Positions 15,929 through 25,244 of a stretch of 54,559 bases of DNA are shown here, in pieces; the stretch's first letter is position 1; each line of letters opens with the position of its first letter. Origin of the DNA: Pseudomonadota bacterium (GTDB taxonomy: Bacteria; Pseudomonadota; Alphaproteobacteria; Rhodospirillales; Rhodospirillaceae); the NCBI GenBank assembly GCA_020160875.1, contig JAIUPE010000008.1, positions 1 through 54,559 on the forward strand, written 5' to 3'. Position numbers and translations under genes: made by a program. Under the pieces are notes generated by a model, which saw only the letters and a program-made list of their open reading frames with translations, made no database searches and was not told the DNA's origin.

Positions 15929-18900
15929 ATGCGCATGAAGGTCATCGCCGCTATTTTGGTCGTTGTCGCTCTCCTCGGCGCGGGCGTCGCTTTTTTTGTC
16001 TCCGCGCCGGGCGGTCAGCGCTTCCTCACGGACCGCATCACGCGCGCCCTCGGCGGTGGCGATCAAACGATCACCGTGAAAGAGGTCGGCGGCGACTGGC
16101 CATCGCACATCGTTTGGACGGGTATTGCCGTAAGCGACCGGGACGGAACCTGGCTCACGCTCGATCGTCTTGAGCTGCGCGTGCGTCCTGGCGCGCTGCT
16201 GACCGGTGATATTGAAATCGATCGTGTGGCCGCCGGTACCGCGCATATGCTGCGTCAGCCGGTCGGAGCGCCGCCCAATCGCCCGCCGTCGCCGCCGCTC
16301 ACGGTGGGCGAAATCGCGCGCGGGTTCAGCAACATCACCGTGCATGATGCGCGCGTCGATACGCTTTTTTTGGATCCGGCGGTCATAGGCCGCGCGCTCG
16401 AGGTGACGCTTGCCGCAAGCCTTCAGGACGATCCGGCGAGCAAGCTGCATACGCTGTCGCTGGAAGGCCGCCTGCGCAGCGAGCCGGGTTCGGTTGCGCT
16501 CAAGTTCGCCGCCGGCCGCAATGCGACGGTCGTTCAAGTAAATGCGGCCGCTGAGATCGTGACCGCTGACGGCGCCATCACCATCAACAACCGCTCCAAT
16601 GCGCTGTCAGGCGCTCTCAAGTTGAACTGCCGCAGCGTGCCGGTCTGCTTCGCCTGGCCGAACGGCAAGGTCGGCGCCGTGACGGCCGATCTGTCGCTCA
16701 CCGGAACGCTGCAGTCGCCCGAAGGTCAGATCGATTTCCGCGCGCAGGATCTGGCTTTCCAAACCCGCAAACTCGCCGCCTTCGAGGGCCGGATCAGCGC
16801 GCGCTCCAAAGCGGACGCGGCGCACGGCCTCATCGCCGTGACCGGCGCGGGCATTGTGGCCGGCGTACCGCTCGCCTTGCCTGAAGGGCGCCCGCTGGTC
16901 GGTGAGACGGGCAAGTGGTCTTTCGCGCTCACGCGCGCGCCGGACGGTACGCTTGTCCTCGATACGGCGGTTCTCGAAACCGGAGATGCGGTCGCGCAGG
17001 TGACCGGCTTTGGGCTCGCGCCAAAGCTCATACCTGGAACGGTGGGTCTGTCCTTGAAGGGTGGGGGCCGTTTCCTTGGGCTGAACGACCCGGTCTCGCA
17101 AACCGAGGCCAGCTTGCGCATCGACCGTCTGGAACAGGGCGGCGTTGGCGGCGGGCGCCTTTCGCTCAAGATGACGGGGTTTCCGGACGCGGCGGGCCTT
17201 CGGCCGCTTCTGCAAGGCGACCTCACGCTCGAGGTGGATGTCGCGGCCGCTGCCGATCGGGTGCGCTTTTCGAATCTTTCCGTCCGCTCCGGCGCGGCGG
17301 CGGTTCGCGGGGCAAGCACCTGGACTCGCGCCCCCCGGTTCGATCACGCGAACTCGGCGTTGACGGTCACGCTTCCACCCACGAGCACGGTGCTGCCCGA
17401 ACCTACGCAGGTCGATGTGACGCTGAAAGGACCGCTCGCAACCGTCCATGCCGATGTTTCCGCGACGGCGCCTGTGATTCTCCTGTCCCGCGCCCCGGTC
17501 CGTGACGCGGTGGTTGTGGCGGCGCTCGACCGGACGTCGGCCGGCTTCACGGCCGCCCTCGACGGCAACGGTCAATGGATTGATGGTCCCCTCGTGTTTT
17601 CGGCCAAGGTGTCGCAATCCAAGGCCGGTTTCATTGATATCGCCGGGATCACCTGGAAGAGCCCGACCACCGATCTTTCCGGTGACCTTCACGTCGCGGC
17701 CGATACGGGTCTCATGACCGGTGGCCTCAATGGTCCCGTGAGCGATCTTGTGCCGCTCACGGCGGTCTTCGGCGTGGCGTCCGCGGGCCGTGCCGATGTC
17801 ACCGCGACGTTCAGCGCCGCCAAGGGCCAGCGTCTTGATGTCACGTTGGCGGGACGCAAGGTGGAGAATGCGGCTTTGCTGGCGGAAACCCTTACGTTCA
17901 CCGGACGCTTCGACAACCTGTTCGGGGACGTACAAATGGCCACCCGCGCCCAGGCGGCCGGCGCGCGGCTGTTTGACCGCCCGCTTGCCGCTCTGAGCGC
18001 GCGCGCCGATGGCGATTTGAAAACGCTGAAAGTCGTCGCGGAGGCCAAGGAAGCAGGCGATACGCCGTTCGCGTTGACTTCGGTCACGGACATCGCGTTC
18101 GGGGCGTCGACAACCATCACCTTCCAACGCTTCGTCGGTCAGGGGGGCGATCTCGACATCGCGTTGCTGGCGCCCGCGCGGCTTACACTCGGTGCCGACG
18201 CCATGACCCTCGCGCCGGCGCGCCTGGCGGTCAAAGGCGGCGATCTGCGGGCGGAGTTCACCTGGAACAAGATCAAGGACACCTTCGATGGCGCGCTTCA
18301 CGCACAGAAGGTGTCGCTGCCCGCCTTCACCACGATCCCCGGTCAAACCACATCCGTGGTCGTGAGCGGCGATGTGACTTTGTCTGGCCCAATGACGTCG
18401 GTGAACGGCGCGGCCAATATCACCGGCACGTTGCCGGGTGCGAAAGGTCAGCCGCCCATCGTCCTTTCCGCCGCCATCGCGCTCAACAATGGCCGCGCCA
18501 AGGTGAACGCAACCGCCGGCGGCCTTTCCAAGAAACCCGCGGTCCTCGTGGCCGACGTGCCCGCGCGGCTCAACCTTTCGCAGGCGCGCTTCGCGCTTGT
18601 CACCACCGAGCCCGTGAGCGGAACCTTGACGTGGACGGGAAATCTCGCGCCGCTCTGGCGCCTCATCCCGGCGGACGAGAATGTGCTGGCCGGCGATGTG
18701 GTGATCGACACCGCATTGTCCGGCACGTTGGATAATCCCGTGCTCGCCGGAAGCTTCAATCTCACCAAGGGGACGTACGAGAACCTGGTGGGTGGCGCCG
18801 CCCTGCGTAACATCGAAGCCGCCATCGGGGGCGACGGAGAAGGCGGTTTCACGCTATCCATGAAGGCCCAGGACATGAACGACGGGACCGTTACCCTGTC

Positions 18901-19855
18901 GGGCCGTATCGCCAACGATGAGCGGCTGACCGCCGATATCACCGCCGATATGTCGCGCCTTGACGTTCTGCACCGCGACGACGTGATCGCCGCCGCCACC
19001 GGCAAAATCACCTACACGGGCCCCGTTGCCGCCGGTCAATTCAAAGGCGATGTCGCGATCGTGAATTCGCTCGTGCGGCTTGGCGGCAGCTATATGCCCG
19101 AGATACCGCTCCTGCGCGCGCTGCCCGGGTTCGATCCGGTGCGCAACGACGGTATGCCGTCCGGTATCACCATGGACATCGCGGTCACCACATCCAATCC
19201 GATGCGCATCGAGGGGCAGGGTCTCGATTCCCTTTGGCGCGGCGAGATGAACGTCGCCGGGTCTCTCGCGGTCCCCGATGTCCGCGGCACGCTCACCCTC
19301 GATCGCGGTTCCTTCTCGTTCCTGGGCCAGTCCTTCACGCTCGACAGCGGCACCGTGACCTTCACCGGCGGCGGCACCATCGATCCGCAGCTCAATATCG
19401 TCGCGGTGCGCGAGGCGTCCGATATCACCGCGACCGTGAATATCACCGGCCGCGCCCGGGCGCCTGACGTGCAGCTTTCTTCGCGCCCGGCCTTGCCGCG
19501 CGATGAAATCCTCGCACGCCTCCTGTTTCGTAAAGGGACCGGCGAACTCGGTCCCATCGAGTCCATTCAGCTCGCGAGCGCCGCCTCCGATCTTGCCGGA
19601 ATCTCCAACGGCGGCATCAACGGGGTCCTGCGCCGCACCTTGGGTGTCGACGTCAGCACGGGCGCGGAAGGTAATTCGCTGATGGTGGGCCGCCAGATCG
19701 GCCGCAATCTCTACGTCAGCGTCGGGCAGAGCCTGACCGAGCAAGAGCGCGAGATCGTGGTCGAATGGCGTCTCTCGCGCTCGTTCTCCCTGAAGTCCAC
19801 CACCAGCGATGTCACCGGGGCTGATATCGGCGTGTTCTGGCGGAAGGATTATTAG
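15929..19855 (+). CDS. tamB: TamB-family translocation/assembly module protein (DUF490)
   Basis: A 1308-residue AsmA-like protein predicted to bridge the periplasm as a long hydrophobic beta-groove for lipid transport or outer-membrane protein assembly. One N-terminal anchor helix (VIAAILVVVALLGAGVAFFV, residues about 4-23) is followed by over a thousand residues of repetitive beta strands. The conserved TamB C-terminal domain includes RGTLTLDRGSFSFLGQSF, TVTFTGGGTIDPQLNI, LSSRPALPRDEILARLLF and a final VEWRLSRSFSLKSTTS ending GVFWRKDY. Length is typical for the family. ATG at 15929 or 15935 are equally possible. Its position directly after tamA is the standard arrangement. Confidence 0.93.
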   Translation: MRMKVIAAILVVVALLGAGVAFFVSAPGGQRFLTDRITRALGGGDQTITVKEVGGDWPSHIVWTGIAVSDRDGTWLTLDRLELRVRPGALLTGDIEIDRVAAGTAHMLRQPVGAPPNRPPSPPLTVGEIARGFSNITVHDARVDTLFLDPAVIGRALEVTLAASLQDDPASKLHTLSLEGRLRSEPGSVALKFAAGRNATVVQVNAAAEIVTADGAITINNRSNALSGALKLNCRSVPVCFAWPNGKVGAVTADLSLTGTLQSPEGQIDFRAQDLAFQTRKLAAFEGRISARSKADAAHGLIAVTGAGIVAGVPLALPEGRPLVGETGKWSFALTRAPDGTLVLDTAVLETGDAVAQVTGFGLAPKLIPGTVGLSLKGGGRFLGLNDPVSQTEASLRIDRLEQGGVGGGRLSLKMTGFPDAAGLRPLLQGDLTLEVDVAAAADRVRFSNLSVRSGAAAVRGASTWTRAPRFDHANSALTVTLPPTSTVLPEPTQVDVTLKGPLATVHADVSATAPVILLSRAPVRDAVVVAALDRTSAGFTAALDGNGQWIDGPLVFSAKVSQSKAGFIDIAGITWKSPTTDLSGDLHVAADTGLMTGGLNGPVSDLVPLTAVFGVASAGRADVTATFSAAKGQRLDVTLAGRKVENAALLAETLTFTGRFDNLFGDVQMATRAQAAGARLFDRPLAALSARADGDLKTLKVVAEAKEAGDTPFALTSVTDIAFGASTTITFQRFVGQGGDLDIALLAPARLTLGADAMTLAPARLAVKGGDLRAEFTWNKIKDTFDGALHAQKVSLPAFTTIPGQTTSVVVSGDVTLSGPMTSVNGAANITGTLPGAKGQPPIVLSAAIALNNGRAKVNATAGGLSKKPAVLVADVPARLNLSQARFALVTTEPVSGTLTWTGNLAPLWRLIPADENVLAGDVVIDTALSGTLDNPVLAGSFNLTKGTYENLVGGAALRNIEAAIGGDGEGGFTLSMKAQDMNDGTVTLSGRIANDERLTADITADMSRLDVLHRDDVIAAATGKITYTGPVAAGQFKGDVAIVNSLVRLGGSYMPEIPLLRALPGFDPVRNDGMPSGITMDIAVTTSNPMRIEGQGLDSLWRGEMNVAGSLAVPDVRGTLTLDRGSFSFLGQSFTLDSGTVTFTGGGTIDPQLNIVAVREASDITATVNITGRARAPDVQLSSRPALPRDEILARLLFRKGTGELGPIESIQLASAASDLAGISNGGINGVLRRTLGVDVSTGAEGNSLMVGRQIGRNLYVSVGQSLTEQEREIVVEWRLSRSFSLKSTTSDVTGADIGVFWRKDY

Positions 19856-19902
19856 GCCGCGCGCAGCAAAGGGTGCGTGCGGTTTTGTGCCTGGGCGCGG
19901 CC
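19855..19902. terminator. Possible terminator hairpin between convergent genes
   Basis: GGCCGCGC (19855-19862) and GCGCGGCC (19895-19902) are perfectly complementary over eight bases with a 32-base loop. They lie between the tamB stop and the convergent transporter stop. There is no clear U-tract on the plus strand, so intrinsic termination is uncertain. Confidence 0.35.
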
Positions 19903-19909
19903 GATAAAA

Positions 19910-21151
19910 CTAGTGAGATGGCCGCAGGATGCGGCCTTTCTCGGTGATTAGAACCACCGTCAGCACCGCGATTCCGCTTGCGAGATAACCCAGCGTCAGC
20001 GGCACGGTCGTGCCGTCGAACTGTTGACCGATGATGAAGCCGACCACGGCGGCGCCGATGGTCGAGCAAAATCCCTGCACCGAGGAGGCCGTACCCGCGA
20101 TGTGGCCCATGGGCTCCATGGCGAGGGCTCCGAAGTTCGAGCCCATGAGGCCGAAGCAGAACATCATCCCGCCCTGGAGGACCGCGAAGGTCCACAGGGT
20201 TTCGTAACCGAACCAGGACACGGCCGCGTGGGCGCCGGTGAAGAACACATAGCCCAGGATCGCGGTGTGCGAGACCACGCGCATGCCGAGGCGTTCCACG
20301 ATGCGTGAATTGAGCAGTGAGGCGACGGCGAGCGAGATCGCGGTCCCGGCGAAGATCAGCGGGAATAGCTTTGCTGCATTGAGCGGCCCGGCGAAAACCT
20401 GCTGCGCCGAGTTGATGAAACCGAGCAATCCGCCGAAGGCGAGGCTCATCGCCGTCATGTAGCCCACCGATTGGCGTGTCGACAACGTCAGGCGGAACGC
20501 GTTTCCAATCGCCGCGATCGAGAAGGGCCGCTGATCTTCAGGATGCAGCGTCTCGGGCAGACGCGACATCGACCAGATCAAGAGTATCCCGCCGAAGATC
20601 GCGAGCAGGCCGAAGATCCAGCGCCACGGCGCGATGAGCATGATCGCCGTGCCCACCGACGGCGCGATCACCGGGATCGCCAGGAATACGATGAACACCA
20701 GCGACATCACGCGCGCCATTTGGCGGCCTGCGAAGCGGTCGCGCACGATCGACACCGCCAGCACGCGTGTCGCGCCCGCGCCAAGGCCTTGGCCCATGCG
20801 CGCGATGATGAGAGTCTCGAAGGAATAGGCGAACGTCGCGAGGATGCCGAACAGCGTATAGATCACGAGGCCGATCAACAGGTTCGGCTTGCGTCCAAAC
20901 CTGTCCGCAAGCGGTCCATACAAAATCTGCCCCACGCCGAAGCTCAACATGAATGCGGTGATGATCCACTGCCGGTCGTTCTCGGTGGGAATGCCGACCG
21001 CGTCGCCGATGGCCGGCAGCGCCGGCAGCATGATGTCGATGGCCAATGCGTTCGCGCCCATCAGGGCGGCGATCAGCGCGACGAACTCGCGGAAACCGAG
21101 TTCAGGGCCAAGCAGCGGACGGGAGGGGGCGGAGGTCGTCATCGGGGCCAT
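19910..21151 (-). CDS. Bcr/CflA-type MFS drug exporter
   Basis: A 413-residue, 12-helix major facilitator of the DHA1 class. Family marks are the helix-1 motif LMGANALAIDIMLPALPAIG, the A-like loop GPLADRFGRKPNLLIG after helix 2, and helix 4-5 RMGQGLGAGATRVLAVSIVRDRF (motif C-like glycine run). Bcr/CflA members export bicyclomycin, sulfonamides or dipeptides. It lies 68 bases downstream of the amidase on the same strand and could be the last gene of a cyclase-amidase-exporter transcript. ATG at 21151 or 21142 could serve as start; neither has a strong ribosome-binding site. Confidence 0.86.
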   Translation of the reverse strand: MAPMTTSAPSRPLLGPELGFREFVALIAALMGANALAIDIMLPALPAIGDAVGIPTENDRQWIITAFMLSFGVGQILYGPLADRFGRKPNLLIGLVIYTLFGILATFAYSFETLIIARMGQGLGAGATRVLAVSIVRDRFAGRQMARVMSLVFIVFLAIPVIAPSVGTAIMLIAPWRWIFGLLAIFGGILLIWSMSRLPETLHPEDQRPFSIAAIGNAFRLTLSTRQSVGYMTAMSLAFGGLLGFINSAQQVFAGPLNAAKLFPLIFAGTAISLAVASLLNSRIVERLGMRVVSHTAILGYVFFTGAHAAVSWFGYETLWTFAVLQGGMMFCFGLMGSNFGALAMEPMGHIAGTASSVQGFCSTIGAAVVGFIIGQQFDGTTVPLTLGYLASGIAVLTVVLITEKGRILRPSH

Positions 21152-21219
21152 AACGCGCGAAGGGGCGAGGGTGATACCTCAAGTTGCCCCGCTCTCAAAG
21201 CAACAGATTGTGAAAGGCG

Positions 21220-23490
21220 CTATTTCAGGGCGCCGAATTGCGGCGGCGGGATGCGATGTTTCGTGGCGGCCTCATAGGCGCCGGCGGCCTTGAGCACGGC
21301 TGGTTCCTCGCCCGGTGCCGCCCAGAAAAGCAAACTGACCGGCATCGGATGGTTGAGAAGGCCCTTCTCGGTGCCCGTGACCAGGCGATAGCTCTTCTTG
21401 TCCGCGCTCAGCACATAGTGGGCGTCGTAGACGACTTGGTTGTAGCCCGCGGGCACCGCGACCTCGGGCCCGCCCATGGTGTCGGTGAGCCATGGCCCTG
21501 CCGCGGCGCGGCCGTCGATCACCGGCTCGCGGTCCGTGCCGATTTTCCATTGCGGCACACCCATGTTCGGATGCACCAGGACGTCGAGTTTGTTCTCGCG
21601 CATCACCTTCGTGACCACCATGCGGATCACGGTCTGCATCTTCATCCGGTCGACGCCTTGTGTGGCGCGCAGGTCCTGGATGTTGCGCGTGGCGGCATTG
21701 CGCGAACCGGCGGCGATATCTTCCGCCCGCCACTTGGCGTTCGCGACATAATCCGTCCAGGTCTTGATCCTTGCATCGCCGCGCGCGGCCAGGTAGCGCG
21801 CCATCATGAAGGCGTCGCGCTCCGTATTGTCGAGGCCCGCCGTCAGGCGGCGCAGATTCAGCTTCGGGGACAACGGCGCGCGGCGCAGCGACAGGGCCAC
21901 CAGATAGTCACGCGACCGTACGTCCCATCCCGGCACCGCGAATTCCGGCGCATCGCCCTCCATCTGATGAAAATATTCCGGCGCGTTGACCGGAAGAATT
22001 TCAGCCAGCGCGTCTTGGAACGTGGTGGTCATGTTGGGCACGTCGGCATCGTCCGGCCATTTGGGATCCACGGACTCCACGATCTCGGCGCCGAGCTTGT
22101 CGCGCAGCACGGCCTTGACTTCCGCGTCGATCAAATCGGTGATCGCGCCGTCGTTGGCGGCGTGTTTCACCATGTATTCGCGCACGATCCCGATGCGCAG
22201 GCCGGCCAGGGGCTTCGTGCCGCTCGCGGCCGTGTAACTCGCATAGGAGGCGGCGGGCCGTAAGACCGCCGGCATGGCGGTGAACATGTCGCGCGAATCG
22301 TAGAAACCCTCTTGATCCTTCATCGCGTCGACGACGCGCGCCGCATCGCCCAGCGTGCGGCAGATGGCGCCGGAGCGATGATTGATGTGCTGCGCCGTCG
22401 CGGTGCCGTCTTCCGACGTCAGGCCCTTCGTGGTCACGAAGCTCACCGCCGCGTTCTGGCCGGCAGGTTCCCGGCATGAGCCGCTGGTGGTTTCGCAGAT
22501 CGAGCAAGTGGCGAGGTTGGCCGCCACCGACACGCCCGCGCCGCCGCTGGATGGCCCCGCCGAACGCTCGGTGTCATAGGGATTGCAGACGTGCCCGGCC
22601 CAGGAGCTGCGGATGCTGCCGCCGCCGCCGACAAAGTTGCGGCGCGGCGTTTCCGGTCCGCTGGCGATGTGCGTCACCTCGGCGGCGATACTTACGCCGA
22701 AGATGATCGCGCCTTTTTCGCGCACTTGGCGCACGGCGGTTGAATCGCGCGGCGCGGCGTCCATGGCGTAGGCGACGTCGTTGCCGCCCGTCGAGCGCAT
22801 GTCCTTGACGTCGTACCAGTCTTTCACGGTCATGACCGTGCAGTAGAGCGGCAGTTTCGCGAGGTCGGGTTTGCGTCCGTATTGCGCATCGAGTTCCGCC
22901 GCGCGCTCCAGCGCGTCGGGATAGTGGCGGAAAGCATCGCACTGCGCGGGGCAGTGTGCCGGGTTCGCGCCCTTGCTGGGCGGCGTATCGCAGGCTGCTT
23001 TGCACGTCACCGAACGCTCGCCCCGGATGTTCAGGGTCTCCAGCGCATTCACCGCCCCGGCGTCCTTGCGTCCCGCCACCATGCCGTACTGTTGCTGCAC
23101 GCTGGGATCGGACGCGGTCGCCTCCATGCGCCCGAAATCCAGCGGCGCGCCTTGGTATTGATCGAGGTTCGGTAGGAAGCTCGCGGCGGCCCTGGTTTGC
23201 GCCGGGAATTTCAGCGGCGTGCCGCCGCGCACGGCGCCCATGCCGCCGCGTACGGGTTTGCCGTCCGCCGTCACAAGATTGGTGCAGATCCCGTTATAGG
23301 CCTTCGCGCGCGCGAGATAGGCCTTCACCACATCCTGGCAGGTGGTCGCGCCCGATTGGATCGCACCTTGGATGTCTGCGATGGTCGCTTCTTCGATGCG
23401 GAACGTATCCGCCGCACGCGTCGGGGTGGCCAGCGCGCCCGCCAGCAGAAGAACGCTCAGCGATGCGCGCAAGCTCACGGCCAGTCCCAC
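21220..23490 (-). CDS. Secreted amidase-signature family hydrolase, oversized
   Basis: A 756-residue periplasmic or secreted protein with a signal peptide (LSVLLLAGALATPTRAAD). Amidase-signature enzymes cleave amide bonds with a Lys-Ser-Ser triad. The Lys is in LPLYCTVMTVKDWYDV, the Gly/Ser-rich loop with the cis-Ser is AGPSSGGAGVSVAANLAT, and the nucleophile region follows at CSICETTSGSC. It is about 250 residues longer than usual; an insert between residues ~75 and ~215 precedes the Lys. At least a dozen Cys residues (pairs CKAAC, CPAQC, CSIC) suggest disulfides. GTG start, two bases after the stop of the upstream cyclase gene, so they are probably cotranscribed. Substrate unknown. Confidence 0.82.
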   Translation of the reverse strand: MGLAVSLRASLSVLLLAGALATPTRAADTFRIEEATIADIQGAIQSGATTCQDVVKAYLARAKAYNGICTNLVTADGKPVRGGMGAVRGGTPLKFPAQTRAAASFLPNLDQYQGAPLDFGRMEATASDPSVQQQYGMVAGRKDAGAVNALETLNIRGERSVTCKAACDTPPSKGANPAHCPAQCDAFRHYPDALERAAELDAQYGRKPDLAKLPLYCTVMTVKDWYDVKDMRSTGGNDVAYAMDAAPRDSTAVRQVREKGAIIFGVSIAAEVTHIASGPETPRRNFVGGGGSIRSSWAGHVCNPYDTERSAGPSSGGAGVSVAANLATCSICETTSGSCREPAGQNAAVSFVTTKGLTSEDGTATAQHINHRSGAICRTLGDAARVVDAMKDQEGFYDSRDMFTAMPAVLRPAASYASYTAASGTKPLAGLRIGIVREYMVKHAANDGAITDLIDAEVKAVLRDKLGAEIVESVDPKWPDDADVPNMTTTFQDALAEILPVNAPEYFHQMEGDAPEFAVPGWDVRSRDYLVALSLRRAPLSPKLNLRRLTAGLDNTERDAFMMARYLAARGDARIKTWTDYVANAKWRAEDIAAGSRNAATRNIQDLRATQGVDRMKMQTVIRMVVTKVMRENKLDVLVHPNMGVPQWKIGTDREPVIDGRAAAGPWLTDTMGGPEVAVPAGYNQVVYDAHYVLSADKKSYRLVTGTEKGLLNHPMPVSLLFWAAPGEEPAVLKAAGAYEAATKHRIPPPQFGALK

Positions 23491-23492
23491 AA

Positions 23493-24476
23493 CTAGAATG
23501 TCGCGATCGGGTTCACCGGCGAGCCCGTGCCGTTCTCGATGCGAAGCGGCGCGATCGTCACCATGAACTCCCAGCGCTTGCGCTGTGCCGCCGCGGCGGC
23601 GAGAGCATCGAGGTTGGTATTGTCGATCAGCGGCATGCCCAGGATCACCAGCACGAAATTATGCACCGGCAGATAGTCGTCGGGATTGGTGATGGTCTTC
23701 GGGATGGGCGTCGCGTCCACGGCGTACTCGGTGCCCATCAGCGCGATATCCCGCGCGCGCAGCCACGGCAGCACCTCGGGCGCGAGGCCCGGCATCTGTT
23801 CGTTGACGTTCCACGGGCCGGTCTTCGCACGCCGGGTCCAGCGTCCGGTGCGCACGAAGATCGCGTCGCCCGCGCCGATCTTCACGCCCGCCATTTTTTC
23901 CCAAGCTTCGAGGTCGGCGACCGTGATGCGCACGCCCGGCTCCAGGTAATCGACGCCCTTCAAGCGCGGGATATCGATCAAGATGCCGCGCGTCATCACG
24001 CCGTCCTGCGCCGTGGTGATTGCACCGCGCTCGGCGCCCCTGGCTTCCGTCACGAATTGATCGCGGCCGAAGCCGTTGTACATCTTGCCGTCGATGAAAT
24101 GGTGGCCCAGGGCGTCCATGTGGGTGTGGGCGCTGCCGTGGAAATTGATGGTGAACCGGTCGCTCGACGCCGCCGGGCGGATCGGGTTCATCGTCCGCTC
24201 GAAGGGCGAGCTGTTGTCGACCGATTTTTCCGTATCGAGATTGCGCGCCAGCGAAACCGTCACGCCCTCCTTCACCAGGGCCGCCGCCTGCTTGCGCTTC
24301 TCGGGCGTGATCAGATTGAGGGTGCCTTTCTGATCTTCCTTGCCCCAGCGGCCCCAGTTGGACAGCTCGGTTTTCCACTTGTCGAGTTGGGCTTGTGTCA
24401 CATCGTCCGCGCCGAGCGCGGGAATCGCCGCCATCAGCATTCCCGTAACCGCCGCAATTCCAATCGCCTTGCGCAT
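23493..24476 (-). CDS. Secreted cyclase-family (KynB-like) hydrolase
   Basis: A 327-residue protein of the cyclase/kynurenine-formamidase-like family. The metal motif is HGSAHTHMDALGHHF (residues about 112-126, matching H-x-G-T-H-x-D-x-x-x-H with small changes). The later GTEYAVDATPI and LPVHNFVLVILGMPLIDN are typical of the longer subgroup. A signal peptide is present (IGIAAVTGMLMAAIPALGAD), so it acts outside the cytoplasm. Strong ribosome-binding site GGAGGGG upstream of the ATG. It is the promoter-proximal gene of cyclase, amidase and possibly the MFS exporter. Both enzymes hydrolyse amide or lactone-like bonds, suggesting extracytoplasmic degradation of one substrate, which I cannot identify. 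Confidence 0.83.
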   Translation of the reverse strand: MRKAIGIAAVTGMLMAAIPALGADDVTQAQLDKWKTELSNWGRWGKEDQKGTLNLITPEKRKQAAALVKEGVTVSLARNLDTEKSVDNSSPFERTMNPIRPAASSDRFTINFHGSAHTHMDALGHHFIDGKMYNGFGRDQFVTEARGAERGAITTAQDGVMTRGILIDIPRLKGVDYLEPGVRITVADLEAWEKMAGVKIGAGDAIFVRTGRWTRRAKTGPWNVNEQMPGLAPEVLPWLRARDIALMGTEYAVDATPIPKTITNPDDYLPVHNFVLVILGMPLIDNTNLDALAAAAAQRKRWEFMVTIAPLRIENGTGSPVNPIATF

Positions 24477-24557
24477 TTCCGTCCCCTCCGCCGTTGGCCC
24501 GTGATGACCGCTAGCATAGGATAGCGGCGCCTCAGGAATGAACCGAAAAGTCGGGTG

Positions 24558-25244
24558 ATGACCATGCGCAGTGTGCTTTTCGCCGTTACGATAGTCCTGG
24601 CCTCAACGGCGTTCGCCGCCGCGCAGAGCGTCCGCCCGGGCATCAACGACACCTATCTCAACCCGGGTATAAATGCGGAGGCGCAGAACAAGGGCTTCAC
24701 CTCCGAGAACCGGGAGACGTTCGCCAATCGCATGGAGGTCGCCGCCGCCATTGGTCTCAAGCCGGGCATGGCCATCGCGGACGTCGGTGCGGGCACCGGC
24801 ATCTACGAACCCGTCTTCTCGAAAGCCGTCGGCGCGTCCGGCAAGGTCTACGCCGTGGACATCTCCAAGCCGCTGCTCGCCTTCATCGAGAAGGCGATGA
24901 AGGAGGCCGGCATCACAAATGTCACGACAGTTGTCGGCAGCGACAAGGCGGTCAACCTGCCGCCCAATTCCGTCGACGTCGTATTCACCTCCGACGTTTA
25001 CCACCACTTCGAATATCCCGATGCGATCCTCGCGAATATCCGTGCCGCCCTGAAGGATGGCGGTCAATTCATCGTCGTCGACTACGATCATGTGCCGGGC
25101 GTCACTGCGCCTTCGATGCTGCGGCATGTGCGCACCGACAAGAAAACCGTGATCGCAGAAGTCACAAAGGCGGGATTTCAGCCGCCAGAAGAAGTGAAGA
25201 TCTCCGGTTTCAAGAGCAGCTTCTTCCTGCGCTTCAAGAAGTAG
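24558..25244 (+). CDS. Class I methyltransferase with an N-terminal signal peptide
   Basis: A 228-residue protein with a clear signal peptide (SVLFAVTIVLASTAFAAAQS) followed by a Rossmann methyltransferase: motif I IADVGAGTGIYEPVF, strand 2 VYAVDISKPL, motif IV VDVVFTSDVYHHFEYPD and FIVVDYDHVPG. The motif HHF and overall order resemble UbiE-like or arsenite-type methyltransferases. SAM is not known to be available in the periplasm, so the export signal is odd. The start could be GTG 24555, ATG 24558 or ATG 24564. It is divergent from the cyclase gene and convergent with the next gene, whose stop is adjacent. Confidence 0.8.
   Translation: MTMRSVLFAVTIVLASTAFAAAQSVRPGINDTYLNPGINAEAQNKGFTSENRETFANRMEVAAAIGLKPGMAIADVGAGTGIYEPVFSKAVGASGKVYAVDISKPLLAFIEKAMKEAGITNVTTVVGSDKAVNLPPNSVDVVFTSDVYHHFEYPDAILANIRAALKDGGQFIVVDYDHVPGVTAPSMLRHVRTDKKTVIAEVTKAGFQPPEEVKISGFKSSFFLRFKK

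Noticed and set aside
16607-18346. 579-codon open frame antisense to tamB
   Set aside because: It is a mirror of GC-rich codon bias; the plus strand has the full TamB domain structure and the antisense translation has low-complexity Arg/Gly/His composition and no start signal.
22956-24524. 522-codon open frame antisense to the cyclase and amidase
   Set aside because: It spans two real genes on the other strand and has no coherent protein features.
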